NCBI GenBank assembly: GCA_038277395.1
Contig: CM076197.1
Location: 26,987,564 to 27,051,563, forward strand
From: Dryocosmus kuriphilus
Taxonomy: Eukaryota; Arthropoda; Insecta; Hymenoptera; Cynipidae
Length of the DNA: 64,000 nucleotides
Direction of reading: 5' to 3'
Below are positions 22,366-34,122 of this stretch, piece after piece. The number at the start of each line of letters is the position of its first letter. Position 1 is the first letter of the stretch. The notes under the pieces were generated by a model. It made no database searches. It saw nothing but the letters and a program-made list of their open reading frames with translations, and was not told the DNA's origin. The position numbers and the translations under genes were made by a program.

Positions 22366-22718
22366 CCAAAAAGGAATGTTGGAAAACGCTTTATCTGAGA
22401 GTGTAATTGATAGTCGAAAATTAGAGAAACGAAGATCGTACTGATAAAATACCATAAAAGAGTTTTTTTTAAACAATAGTAAGACATCGTTGGAATGTGT
22501 CGTTATCTGTGACGAAAATCTAAAAGTCTTAAGAGTTAAATCTTTAAAAATTAGATTATAGCTAAGAATTCGAGTACTAGGTTACATTGTGAAGGAATTT
22601 TTTTGAAACACGAGTGCAGACCATTACGGTGTGTATTGATATTCGTATCGAATATTTAAAAGGTTCAGAAATTTACACTTTAAGGACGTAGGATAAGGCG
22701 AACTCAGAAAGTTTTTGG

Positions 22719-23104
22719 GTGCCCACCATTATAAACACGGCCTTGTCCCCATATTTATTTTTAAAAGTATATTGTAAGTGTAAGCTAAATTGTCAAGAGA
22801 GATTCCCACATCCTACTAATTCAAACGGATCGTGGGGAGGATGGATAAAATAAGATCAAGGCGTAAAATAAAACAGTTACACTTTAATGAGAGTATTACT
22901 TATACTAGACCCCGATTTACATTTCAGAGACTGCCCTCTCGTTCCGAGTTGACAACGAACTAGCACTCCTTCGCACCCCACCATCACACCAGGGTCTTAT
23001 CCCCCACTCTAGCAGCCTCTCTCTCTCTAGTTCGCACGTCACACCATTTATACAACTACTATATGAATTTCTTACATAAGGTAAATAAAGAACACTCACC
23101 AAGT
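22719..23104 (-). other. Possible LTR-like promoter region, copy 2
   Basis: Same as 5690-6075, with the same weak evidence. Confidence 0.22.
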
Positions 23105-24357
23105 ATTCGGGGTCTGATGAAATTCTGGAATGTACAATTTTTTCTTATCATTTATGAATAAATAAATAAATTGACCTACTTTCTGAAAATATTGATTTTC
23201 AAATTCCAAAGTCCATTATTTATTATAAAGGAATAATGGACTTTCCCTAAGTTTTCAAATTATATATTTAGAGTCACAAGTATATTTTTTATAAACGTAT
23301 AAATTCTTTAAGTTGTCATATTATTTATCGCTATCTTCACAAGTCACTTTCCTTTATAAATAAATTTACCAACTTGTAAAACTATTTGTTTATAAATTCA
23401 TAAAAATTTCTTTCCTTTATGAAAGGAGATAAAATTATATTGTGAAATTATTTACTTTTTCATACACAAGTCCATTCATTATAAATAAATAAATTCCCTA
23501 ATTTTGTAACCTTATTTATTTCTAATTGCAGCTGTCTTTTTCCTTTACAAATAAATAACTTTACAAAGTTACAGACATACAAATAAATAATTGTATTGAA
23601 ATATAAAATTATTCAATTCTTCGTGCATTGGTTCATAAATAATAGAGCCCTGAATGTCATATATGATAACATTGCACGGTGTAAGTTATCGGCTTTTGTC
23701 AAAAGGAATTATTTTCTGGTAACCTGACCTAAAAAATAAAGTAGGTGTTGGGTTCATGAGGGGGGGGGGGCATGAATATCTCTGAATTTCTCTTTCTATC
23801 ATACCAGACAGACAGAGAGGTTCGATTGTCATGAAGCGATTATAGACATTGCTATGTCAAAAGAAAAACGGACCTGTTTTTCTAATATATGGTTGTAAGG
23901 TAGAGAAAATGAGAAAGAGTGAGAGAGTGAGGGAGAGAGAGAATGCCTTCCTGAACAGCAGAAAGCGGCGTTACAGCAGAAAGCAGGAAAGCATTATAAA
24001 ACTTCAGCCAATAAAAAATTTCTTAGGATCACTTGAAGGATGTCATTGGTTGACGCGGCTCCTTGAACGCTTCGCTTAGCTTCGAGAGTCTTTGACTCGG
24101 TCATGAAACAAGCCGATCTGTTAGAATTCCGTTTGTTTTGTTCGTTTCACAGGTGTTGTCACTTATTACCCGTTTGTTATTTCGTTCGTAAGCAAAATCC
24201 TTTTTTTAATGAACTTTTACTCTCTACATTTGAATTAGTTTCAATTTTTACTACTTTCAATCTCTTAACCATTTTGATCGATGAATCAACAAATAATACA
24301 TTAAACGCAAATTAGTATATATGTATGTATATATGTATATATGTTGTATACCACAGG

Positions 24358-24359
<2 letters not shown>

Positions 24360-24421
<62 letters not shown>
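24360..24421. repeat. (TA)n microsatellite, copy 2
   Basis: Counterpart of 7331-7390, nearly the same length. Confidence 0.95.
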
Positions 24422-24422
<1 letters not shown>

Positions 24423-24442
24423 GTATATTGTGATATACATAT

Positions 24443-26008
24443 TGTGACCTGCGAGTTATGTGACATATGGGCCTGTGTAGGCAGACCCAAATACAGAACA
24501 GAATCAGTGTAAAATATAACAGACTCATAGGAGACAGATTCTCGCGCAAGAGAGGATCGTCCCACCCACACGAGTGAAGATGAAGTGGGAGTGAGCTGGA
24601 GGGTGAAAGGAGATAAAAAGGCGAGTTCGTGAAAAAACGGAGAGATGTAAAGGAGCTTCTGGACCGAAAGGTTCCCTTCTCTTTCCTAAATCTCGTCTGA
24701 GAGAAACGGAGTTGCACTCCTAACTTCTGCCAGCAAAGATTCAGTTTAAATTTTAAAAATATACTTTCGGTGCAGAAGGCTTCTCATATGACGGCGAGAA
24801 AGTGTTTCTTATAAAGTGTGAAAATTTTGAATAGAGTACGAGCACTGTAAAACAGGTAAGTGTCAAGACTAGGGGATGTGTTAAAATCTATTTTTTTATA
24901 TCAGTACAGATCCTTGAGTTCAAACATAGAATTGAGAGCGTTGAAAATCTGAGACTTTCTTATTCCAATTTTGAGTAAAGCGGGATTGCATCCCTCACTT
25001 TCATCGGGAATTGAAGTAAAAGCACAGAATATAGATTAAAGTTAAATTCATTTTGGTAGAGTTTCAAGAAGCTCATATTGTGATTTTGAATAAAGCAGGA
25101 TTTTATCCTCAACTTTCGTCAAAAATCACAATATAGTGAGAAACCGGGGAAATTAAAGAATTTAAATTGTTTTGGGTAAAAAGAATAAAATTTTTAAATT
25201 GAACTTCTCTAAAACGCCAAGAATAAAAGACCTGCAATAAAGCAGAATTGTATTCTCAACTTTCGTCCAAGATAGTTATTCGGTGAAGAAGAAAACAAAT
25301 TCCTGAAGTCAACTCTGACCCAATTCCTTAACTTTCGTTGTAGAACAATGAGTCTGTGAGGAGCTGGAAGGCAGAGGTTGCAGGTAGCAGGGGGGCTAAA
25401 ATCACAGTAGCTCAAAGTATCTGAAAAGGGAAGACGGACAACACCTCACCTTGACACAGCCGAGCTCGGTAGATTTAGCTTAGGCCATTGTTAGATGACA
25501 GGCATAGTAAACTCAATTATAAGGTGAAATTAAAGAAATTAGAAGCCGCAGGTTTCCACAAAGGAGAAGGAAACCCCTTAGAAGGCTAAGCGCCCAGATT
25601 TATATACTTAGAAATATCGAATATTATGAATAGTAGAACTTATGAATAAAATAGAGAATAAAATTTAGAAAGGTCCGCTAACTTACCATGTCAAATTTTT
25701 AACGGAATTTTAGATCTAAAATAGAGAATAGAATTCCAGGTGAAAGGTGTGGAAGGATGAACTAGGATACACGGTGCACACAGAAGTGTAAACGAATAAA
25801 GTTAAGAATATTTTAAATTGTCAAAACAGATTGAAATGTAAAATAAAATTAGGTAGATATAAGTAGTGTTGAATAAACCGTGTTTATTAGATATTACCTG
25901 TGGAATCTCATTCTTAGATTCGTAGGTACCCTAATTCATTTAAATTACATAAAAATTATTACGAATTATTAAAACTAATATTTATGAATATATGAAAGGT
26001 AAAAAGTT

Positions 26009-26011
<3 letters not shown>
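24443..26011 (+). mobile_element. LTR-like insertion between TA arrays, copy 2
   Basis: Counterpart of 7412-8983, from TGTGACC to GTTACA, 1569 bp against 1572. It lacks a TG near 25480 that copy 1 has near 8450, which shifts the short KVKLKKLEAAGF-like frame upstream of that point. Confidence 0.4.

Positions 26012-26072
<61 letters not shown>
26012..26072. repeat. (AT)n microsatellite, copy 2
   Basis: Counterpart of 8984-9041 without the phase break. Confidence 0.95.
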
Positions 26073-26077
<5 letters not shown>

Positions 26078-26118
26078 AGAGATCTCGCCGCCGCCCTCAC
26101 CGCTGTGTCAAGAATCCA

Positions 26119-26182
26119 GCCCATTGGCGTAACTAGGCAAGTAAAGCACCCCAGCGGTTTAAGGGTTGTTACGCCAATGGGC
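26119..26182. repeat. Tiny hairpin element 1, copy 2
   Basis: Same as 9089-9152. Confidence 0.8.
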
Positions 26183-26208
26183 TTATCTTTTGATCAAGTG
26201 CCAGCTAA

Positions 26209-26269
26209 CCCATTGGCGTAACTAGGCAAGTGAAGCCCGCGAAGGGTTTCGTGGTGGTTACGCCAATGG
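26209..26269. repeat. Tiny hairpin element 2, copy 2
   Basis: Same as 9179-9239. Confidence 0.8.
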
Positions 26270-27014
26270 ACGTATATAATTAAAAATATAATATAAATTC
26301 CGTGATGCTGGAAAAACATAAATAAAAATAACATTAATATTAACATTATTAATAATAATAATAATCATAATAATATCAATAGAATAATAACTAATAAATA
26401 AGAATGGGGGTAGGCGCGCGAAGCGCGCAGGGAGGCTACGCCCCCCTTGTGTATATATATATGTACAGGGTGTCAGGGTATTCAAAATACATATTTATAT
26501 ATTCGTATTCCTCATTAAAAAATGAATAAAAAACTCTGATGAAAAAAATTAATCGGAAGCATAATTAAAAATCTGCCCGCTTCGCGGGCACATTCTCATC
26601 ACGCGCTTCGAGGGAAGTATGAGCGCGCCTAGGTCGGGCGTCTGTTGGCACTCGCGCTTCGCGCTCGATAGATTATTCACCTCGCGCTACGCGCTCGGTG
26701 TTTATGGATCGTATAAACCTTTAAACTAAAAATTACAAAAGAAATTATTTTACTTAAGGCTATATCGCCCTTAAGGAATACATTCTCATCATGACATTTG
26801 TGCTTCGCGCTCGATAATTACATTTTTTTTAAACACATTGTAGATTGGTAAAGTTTTTTTGTGATTTTCCAAGTATTCACAATACAGGATTTCGATTCTT
26901 AAAAGTAAAACCATGAGTCTTATGAATAAATTTTTTAGCTCTTTCCAAGATGAACAATTCTGCTTGTTAACATTTTCTCATGTACAGTTTTGCTGAAAAG
27001 TGATTTTCCTTATG

Positions 27015-27541
27015 TTTTATAACATATTTCACGAATAACTCAAAAACTACGCGTCTGCTCAAAAAATGATAGAAAGCGAAATTGTAGATCTTTTTGTGGT
27101 GAACAATTTTATTTACTATCATTTTTCCGTATCTTGCATATTGTGGCCGGAAATTTGAAACATTTTATTTTTAATAACTTTTTATCGATTAAAACAAAAA
27201 CCGTGCATTTTATCAAAAAATGGTTGAAATAAAATTTGTAGATATTCTTGAATTGAACAACTCTGTTCTATACCATTTTTTTGTATCTTGAACATTTTGG
27301 TGGAGAACCAGAGTTTTTTAATTTTAATAGCGTTTTGTTGATTAAAACAAAAACCGTTCATTTTATCAAAAAGCGGTTAAGACGAAATTTATAGACTTTT
27401 CTGAGGAGAACAATTTTACTTATTTATATTTTTTTGTATCTCTTTATAGTTTAGCCGGAAAAAGGATTTCTTGATTTTGTGAAATCAGTTTTTGATGGAT
27501 AAAACCATAACCGTTTGTCAAAAACCGCTGGTTAACGAACT
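27015..27541 (+). repeat. About 152-bp tandem repeats, copy 2
   Basis: Same as 9985-10510; GAC/AAC triplets follow at 27626-27706. Confidence 0.8.
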
Positions 27542-28016
27542 AATCCTTTCTTCTTACCCCTTAAAGAAGTGTACCAAAGCGCACTCCAATTCGATTAGTC
27601 CTTCGAAAGTTATCGTGGGAACAGTTTCCAACGACAACGACAACGACGACGACGACAACGACGACGACAACGGCAACGACGACGGCGACGACAACAGACA
27701 GACAGACACCGTCGTAAAAACCGTTTTTTTTTTTCGGATTCAGGAGGTCTCAAAACGTGGAGATTTAATGAAATCCGCGAAAGCTAAATTTTACATAAAT
27801 CTAATACCTTCTCTAATGAGAATGTAAAAGCTTATTAAAAATTAAAGATTAACCAGTTACGATCGAGGGTATGGTAGACGAGTGTGTATGTGCGGGCAAC
27901 GAGAGTGTGTGCGAGCTTCAGCTAACTACCCTGCCAGTCGTTTATAAAGGAGGATGTGACCATCGCGGCAACTTCACCAGGATATTTCGAGTAGAGAAAC
28001 AAGATTTGAAAAAAAA

Positions 28017-28860
28017 AGGTTGGCTAATACACTAAGCTGTTGATAAATGTACCAACATTATTAAACGTAAAATTAAATCTGTTATAGCAATTATTTAAAA
28101 AGTAATTTGAAAATCAATAGGGATGTGTAAAATTTATTCAATTTCAAATCGTGATTTTTCAAGTCAACTTACGGTAATTTCGAGCATGCTCGCAGTTAAG
28201 AATTCAATCAAAAAAAGACACAATGAATTTTTTCATACATGCGTGTAGAAGTGAGATATGAATGAATGACAAATAGGAATGATTGATAATAATTAAAATA
28301 GAGCTTGTTCACGCCACATTAGTGCACGTTTGAATGGAAAATTAGTGTGTAATTATTTTGGGGTCGAATTTTAATCAGCGGTAAACATAATCGACGAATG
28401 AGCATGATGAAGTTTTTTTCAGTTCTTCAATTGACGAGAAATCAGAAAATTATTTTTTGAAGTCCGAAAAAAATATTCTGACGTAAAAGTTGTGGAAGCG
28501 AGCTTACTTTGGGAGTTATACATTTTCTTCGAAAGTTTCTATCTAAATATATGGTATTAATCGAATGAAAAATTAATAAAGTGTCAGAAAATTATTTTAG
28601 CATGTCCGAGAAAATGTCTATCACAACGAGAAAAAAATAATTTATGAAAGAAAATGGAATCGATCAACCTGGAGAGAATCAATTGATCATCAATTGATGC
28701 GTGTTTTGTGCAATGTCGAAAATAAAAATTAAAACAATTTTTTTATTCAAAAATAATAATTATTCATTCTTTACTTTAATATTCATAGAATTTAATAGGG
28801 CATATGCCCTGTGATCGAATTTAAAAGTTTTACAGTTCAAGTTTTTAAATTTGAGACAAT
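28017..28860. other. AT-rich single-copy DNA, no gene seen
   Basis: This is the first sequence past the duplicated block. I see no family resemblance in its short open frames and no repeats. The final bases run into the direct repeat that bounds the next element. Confidence 0.6.
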
Positions 28861-29072
28861 TTTAATTTATAACTTGAATTTTGTATTTTTGTGCCGTTTT
28901 ACTATATATATACTTGAGTTATTTTTGGCCTTTACGGCATTGATTCTACTTATTAATCTCACAGGGGAATATCATTTAAACAGATATCTGTTATATCGAC
29001 ACTCTTGTAAGTTAAATTTTTAAAATTTTGAATTTTTTAAAGTAATACTTGAAAAATATGTTCCAAAAATAT

Positions 29073-29145
29073 TACTGCGAGCCGGATTTGAACCGACACC
29101 CCTTCTATTCATGAGAAGTGCTTTAACCAATTCAGCTATCGCAGC
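29073..29145 (-). tRNA. tRNA-like sequence (pol III box module), minus copy
   Basis: The 73-nt sequence has an acceptor pairing GCTGCGA with TCGCAGT (one G-T pair), a D arm with TAGCTGAATTGG (A box-like), an anticodon stem CTTCT/AGAAG, and a T arm GTCGG/CCGGC with loop TTCAAAT (B box GGTTCAAATCC). The 7-base anticodon loop is CATGAAT, giving TGA at 34-36, but position 33 is A rather than T. The variable loop is short, unlike tRNA-Ser. No CCA is encoded. It differs from the plus copy at one base in the variable loop (GGGG against GGGT). It is probably the head of a SINE rather than a working tRNA. Confidence 0.5.
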
Positions 29146-29599
29146 CCACAGTGAAAATTTTTGGAACTTGTATTTCGTCAACAGATGTACAGTTAACATA
29201 TTTTCGATGTTCTGAAGGATTTTTTGGCCAGTTGTTCTAGATTGAATTTTGTATTTTTGTGCCGTTTTACTATATATACTTGAGTTATTTTTGGCCTTTA
29301 CGGCATTGATTCTACTTATTAATCTCACAAGTATTACTTGAAAAAATTCAAAATTTTAAAAATTTAACTTACAAGAGTGTCGATATAACAGATATCTGTT
29401 TAAATGATATTCCCCTGTGAGATTAATAAGTAGAATCAATGCCGTAAAGGCCAAAAATAACTCAAGTATATATAGTAAAACGGCACAAAAATACAAAATT
29501 CAATCTAGAACAACTGGCCAAAAAATCCTTCAGAACATCGAGGATATGTTAACTGTACATCTGTTGACGAAATACAAGTTCCAAAAGATTTCACTATGG

Positions 29600-29672
29600 G
29601 CTGCGATAGCTGAATTGGTTAAAGCACTTCTCATGAATAGAAGGGTTGTCGGTTCAAATCCGGCTCGCAGTA
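29600..29672 (+). tRNA. tRNA-like sequence (pol III box module), plus copy
   Basis: Same fold as the minus copy: acceptor 29600-29606 with 29665-29671, anticodon stem 29627-29631 with 29639-29643, T stem 29648-29652 with 29660-29664. The loop CATGAAT lacks the universal T33. The conserved internal A and B boxes suggest pol III transcription is possible. Only 358 nt separate it from the next b segment in the arm, so a transcript could fold back on the other arm. Confidence 0.5.
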
Positions 29673-29849
29673 ATATTTTTGGAACATATTTTTCAAGTAT
29701 TACTTGAAAAAATTCAAAATTTTAAAAATTTAACTTACAAGAGTGTCGATATAACAGATATCTGTTTAAATGATATTCCCCTGTGAGATTAATAAGTAGA
29801 ATCAATGCCGTAAAGGCCAAAAATAACTCAAGTTTAATTTATAACTTTT

Positions 29850-31320
29850 CAAACCATGAAAACTGTATTTAAAGATTTTAAATTAAAAAGTGGAAGATTA
29901 GAAAATAAGGCTAAAAATAAAACATTTTCAGAACTAAAGAACTTTTGTATAACGCAATGTCAACTAAATTATTTCATACCTAAAACTGTGGTGAATTAAA
30001 CTTGTCAGACGCAAAAGAATTTTAAATCAAACTCACAAAAAATTGCATAATTTCATGTAAAATCAAATTAGTGATTTTTGAAGTGACTGCAAAACGATTA
30101 TCTGCTAAGAGCTTTAGCCATTTTTTCAAAATAAGACACCTCAAATTGAACAATTTTGAGATAGGAGAATTTTAAATTGTATACGTTCAAAGTTTAGTTA
30201 CTCTGAAAGCTTGGAAAATTATATGATTTATAATTTGAAGCTTTCAGAATTAATAAATTCAAACTTGGAGTATTCAAAATTAAACAATTTCGAACTTCGA
30301 TTAAAAGTGATTAATTCTTAAATTAGACCCTTGAATCAAAGACGTTGAAAATGAAAAACTTTCAAATTTTGCATCATGCTTTTTAAATTTTAATAATTTT
30401 AATATAAAGTGCAAAATGAATAATTCAAAAATCAATGTTAAAACCGTTCCTTGAAATGGGTACAACTTCGACTTGCTGCAAAAAAGATGTCAATCCAGGT
30501 ATACCTACCAATAAAATGAATATTCACATTAACATGACAGAAAATTGCGCGAAACAAGAAACATGCGAAAAGCGAGCGGAAAGACATAGGCTTATACTTT
30601 ATTATAGTTAATAATATTTTCATTATTACGTGAGCAGTGTCATTGAAGATATAGAATTTGTTTCTAAAACGCATCCTGTGCTCACTCAATCTCAAATCGA
30701 GTATTTTTAGAGTAGATTCATAGTTCTTCTTTTCCTTTTTACCGAAAAAGCAGCTATGTAACATCTGGTTCCAAAAAACAAATAAATTCTGATCAATCAA
30801 GTTAAAATTGCCGAAAAAACCCGCAAATTCGTGTGTTTTTATTTATTTACTGGGCTTGAACGATATTTATCATAATTAAATTAACGGCTAAAAGTCACAC
30901 GTTTTTATAATCCATCATAATCGACAAATGAATTTAAAACATTGACAAATTTGTAATAATAAATTTTATTACTGGAATATTATTATTCATGTACTAATTA
31001 AATTAATTAATTTTATATTATTCAAGAATAATCTAGGTAACATTGCGTAATAAAATTTAATATTCATTATTACTGAGATACGAAGTTTTAATAAAATTCT
31101 GCAGTTTTTATAATACAAAAGAATTATGAATGTTTTATTTGTCAATTGCTGTTTACTTACGATATCGTAAATTAAAAATTTCCTATCAGATTGTTTGGTG
31201 TCACCATGTAATGCGCGGTACAATCTTTGAAGGCTTGCTCTTGAGAAAAGTTTCCAAATCAAATTTAAAGGGAAATTGGCTTACAATTTTGCAACGTCAC
31301 TGACTTGACAACGTCGGACA
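29850..31320. other. No recognisable gene
   Basis: AT-rich DNA. A 120-codon minus-strand frame at 30438-30800 and a 91-codon frame at 30987-31262 have no domain I recognise and uneven composition; I do not call them genes. Confidence 0.55.
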
Positions 31321-31344
31321 AATGTATAAATTATATACAAAAGG

Positions 31345-31480
31345 GCCTGGCAAAACGGTTTCATACAGTGGGTCTAGCAAAGTTGGCGAAACGTTACAGC
31401 GACCGACATACATTGGGTCTGGTAAGGTACCTATATCGTACATAGTGAGTCTCGCAAGGTTGGACAAAAGTGTATATATA
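31345..31480 (+). repeat. Short degenerate repeat with GGGTCTGGTAAGGT words
   Basis: Four units of about 40-50 bp share GGGCCTGGCAAAAC, GGGTCTAGCAAAGTTGG, GGGTCTGGTAAGGT and GAGTCTCGCAAGGTTGG. The array ends at a TA-rich stretch next to the following element. Confidence 0.55.
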
Positions 31481-31528
31481 TATAAACACATGTATACGCA
31501 TATATACATATGTATATATATAAATATA

Positions 31529-32662
31529 CAGGGTGGCACAAAAGTATGGAAACCCCTGAATAACTCATCAGGAATGAGCTCTTTTGAAAACTATTAAATA
31601 CGAAAGTTTTAGGATTTTTCCCTGGCTATTCAATGGCAACCTCGTTTTGACCTTGACCATGCCTTTGAAGGTAATATCAAGGTCAAATTCAATTTTTTAA
31701 ATGAGAAGCCATATTTTTCATTGTGGATGTGGAATGAGCCGGAAATTTTATCTTCAAATTTAACCTTGACCCTGCGCTTCAGGATCATTCCCAGGTCACA
31801 CTTGTTTTTTCAAATGGGAACCCCTATTTTTTATTGCGGATTTGGAAAGAGCAGGAAATTTTACTTTCAAGTGTGACTTTATCCATAAAGGACCATCTCC
31901 TTGCCTTAACTGACTGGGGATCGCCTTGCCCTAACTAGACGGTCCATCTCCTTGCCTTAACTGACTAGGATCGTTAGCCTTACCTTAACTGGATGGACTA
32001 TCTCCATGCTTTAGCTGACTGGGATCGTTAGCCTTGCCTTAACTGGCCATGATCGTTAGCCTTGCCTTAACTGACTGGGATCACCAGGAGGTACCCTACA
32101 GTGGCTGGAATTTTTCAAAATTCTTGAAAAAATCTTTTTAAGATAAATTTAAAAGCCTGGTACAAGGCCAAGAGCATCATTATGGGTAAAGTCAAACTTG
32201 AAGGTAAAACTTCCTACTCTTTCCAAATCCGCAGTAAAAAATGGGGGGTTCCATTTAAGAAAAAAGTGTGACCTTGGAATGACCTTGAATGTCTTAGTCA
32301 AGGTTAAACTTTAAGATAAAATTTCCTACTCTTTCCACATTCACAATGAAAAATAGGGACTCTCATTTGAAAAAACAAGATTGACCTTGGAATGATCTTG
32401 AATTTATGGTCAAGGACAAGATCAAGGTAATACTTGAACGAAAAATTTCCTGTTCTTTCCAAGCCTGCAGTAAAAAATGAGGCTTCCCGTTTAAAAAATT
32501 GAATTTGATCTTGATATGACCCTCAAGATCACGGTCACGGTCAAAACGAGTCGCCATTGAATATCCAGGGAAAAATCCTAAAACTTTTGTATTTAATATT
32601 TTTCAAAAAAAATTTACTCCTGATTATTTATTCAGGGGTTTCCATACATTTGTGCCAACCTG
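31529..32662. mobile_element. Non-autonomous long-TIR DNA element (1134 bp), TA target
   Basis: The left end CAGGGTGGCACAAAAGTATG and the right end, reverse complemented, CAGGTTGGCACAAATGTATG begin inverted arms that match imperfectly for about 250 bp (GAAACCCCTGAATAA, AGTTTTAGGATTTTTCCCTGG, CAATGGC). TA lies on both sides, as for Tc1/mariner, though the flanks are TA-rich so this is weak. No coding frame is present. The middle holds a minisatellite (31880-32085). Confidence 0.8.
31880..32085 (+). repeat. Minisatellite inside the long-TIR element
   Basis: Units of about 30-40 bp contain GATCGTTAGCCTTGCCTTAAC, shortened or altered in some copies, for example CCATCTCCTTGCCTTAACTG. About six units can be traced. 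Confidence 0.75.
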
Positions 32663-32674
32663 TATATATATTTA

Positions 32675-33993
32675 TGAGGTGTGTTCAAAAAGTAATGTGA
32701 CTTTTAATCTTTAAGAAAAACTATTTATTTATTCATCAATTATTATGTTGTCGCCTTCAAAGTAACCCCCCTCAGATATAATACACTTGTGCCAACCTTT
32801 TTTCCAATGTTCGAAGCACTTCTGATAAGCACTTTTTGGTATAGCCTTGAGTTCTTCCAACGATGCATTCTTTATCTCCTCAATCGTTGCAAATCTCCAT
32901 CCTTTCATGGGTCTCTTCAGTTTTGGGAACAGGAGCAAGTCGTAGGGAGCCAAATCCGGTGAATATGGTGGCTGATGTATGATTGTGGTTTTCTTTTTGG
33001 CCAAAAAGTCACGCACAAGCAAAAATGAATGAGCAGGTGCATTGCCGTGATGCAAAAGCCATGAATTGTTTTTCCACAATTCCGGACGTTCTTCATCGTA
33101 TTGCTTCTCGCAAACAGCGCATAACTTGAAGGTAATACCCCTTATTGACCGTGCGATCTTGTGGTAAGAACTCTTGATGTACTACGCCACGGCAATCGAA
33201 GAAAACAGTGAGCAAAACCTTGACATTTGATCGAACTTGACGTGCGTCTTTCGATCTTGGCTCTTCCGGCGTCTTGCATTGGGATGACTGGGCTTTGGTT
33301 TCGACGTCATGACCGTATACCCATGATTCGTCACCAATTATAAACCTTTTGAGCATATCAGGATCACTATTGCCATCATTTAACAGCTCTTGAGCGATGC
33401 TCATTCGACGGTTCTTTTGGTGAGTAATATGCAGTTTCGGAACAAATTTCGCTGCCACACGTTTCATGCCCTAAACATCGGAAAAATTGCATGGCACAAG
33501 CCAACCGAGATGTCGACGTCTTCAGCAACTTCCCTAACAGTGATTCGACGATTCCCCAACACCATATTCTTCACTTCTTCAACGCTTTCATCATTTATTG
33601 ACGTGCTGGGGCGTCCAGAGCGAGATCTGTCATTGGTGTCTTCTCGGCCTTCTTGGAAGGGCTTGAACCACTTATAAACATTTTTTTGCTCAAAGTAGAC
33701 TCACCCTATGCCACTGTTAACATTTCAAGTCTTTGGAGTACTTAATTTCATTTTTTACACAAAATTTGATGCAAGTACTCTGATCCATTTTTTTCGGCAG
33801 CAGAAAGTCGAAGATCACACCAAACACTTATAACCTTTACGCCTCTCACAAACAAACTAAAAATACTATACACTTGAAACTGTGCATATATGTTCGAGAT
33901 AAGTGTAACAATATAAAATTTAAAAAAAATTGAAGATCGAATGTACATAGCCCGCGAAATTTGAAAAGTCACCTTACTTTTTGAACAAACTTC

Positions 33994-33994
<1 letters not shown>
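32675..33994 (-). mobile_element. mariner element (1320 bp)
   Basis: The inverted ends read TGAGGTGTGTTCAAAAAGTA and CGAAGTTTGTTCAAAAAGTA, then TGTGACTTTT/GGTGACTTTT. TA flanks both ends (32673-32674, 33995-33996). The single gene is on the minus strand. The length is right for a full mariner. Confidence 0.9.
32729..33710 (-). pseudogene. mariner transposase (DD34D) pseudogene
   Basis: From right to left on the minus strand: a helix-turn-helix remnant YKWFKPFQEGRED and SRSGRPSTSI near 33670-33590; VREVAEDVDISVG near 33540; the first catalytic motif IGDESWVYGHD near 33340; then at 33079 WLLHHGNAPAH and YSPDLAPYD. The spacing from HHGN to APYD is 34 residues, so the family is DD34D. The second catalytic aspartate of HHDNAPAH is glycine here. 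A stop at about 33469 and a frame break near 33090 separate the segments. The protein is inactive. Confidence 0.9.

Positions 33995-34024
<30 letters not shown>
33995..34024. repeat. (TA)n run
   Basis: About 30 bp of TA adjoin the mariner right end and include its target dinucleotide. Confidence 0.8.
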
Positions 34025-34030
<6 letters not shown>

Positions 34031-34122
34031 GAAAGAAAATAATTAAATCAGCATTAAATTAATGCAAAAATGAAACGATAATCAAGATAACATTTTTAAA
34101 AATATCTAATTAAGGAAGATTA

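Larger units (their letters stand above)
17034..28016. repeat. 11-kb duplicated block, copy 2
   Basis: This is the right-hand copy of 1-10991, 10983 bp long against 10991. It continues beyond 28016 into single-copy DNA where copy 1 meets the gap, and its left side continues into the hAT element and the 11492-17033 region. Copy 2 has GACGAGAGAAATT near 17156 where copy 1 has GACGAGAATT, and it lacks a few bases in poly-C and poly-T runs. Confidence 0.97.
28875..29832. mobile_element. Inverted composite element carrying two tRNA-like units
   Basis: The arms at about 28912-29330 and 29416-29832 are inverted copies of each other, about 418 bp long, around an 85-bp spacer. Each arm has the order a-b-c-a, where a is a 51-bp word (TGTGAGATTAATAAGTAG...), b contains GATATAACAGATATCTG and c is the tRNA-like module; the spacer is another b. 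The whole is bounded by the exact 14-bp direct repeat TTTAATTTATAACT (28861-28874 and 29833-29846), which I read as a target duplication of LINE-mediated length. Arms differ by only a few bases. It may be a head-to-head SINE dimer. Confidence 0.7.

Noticed and set aside
30438..30800. 120-codon minus-strand frame
   Set aside because: No domain, no repeat partner and AT-rich composition consistent with chance.
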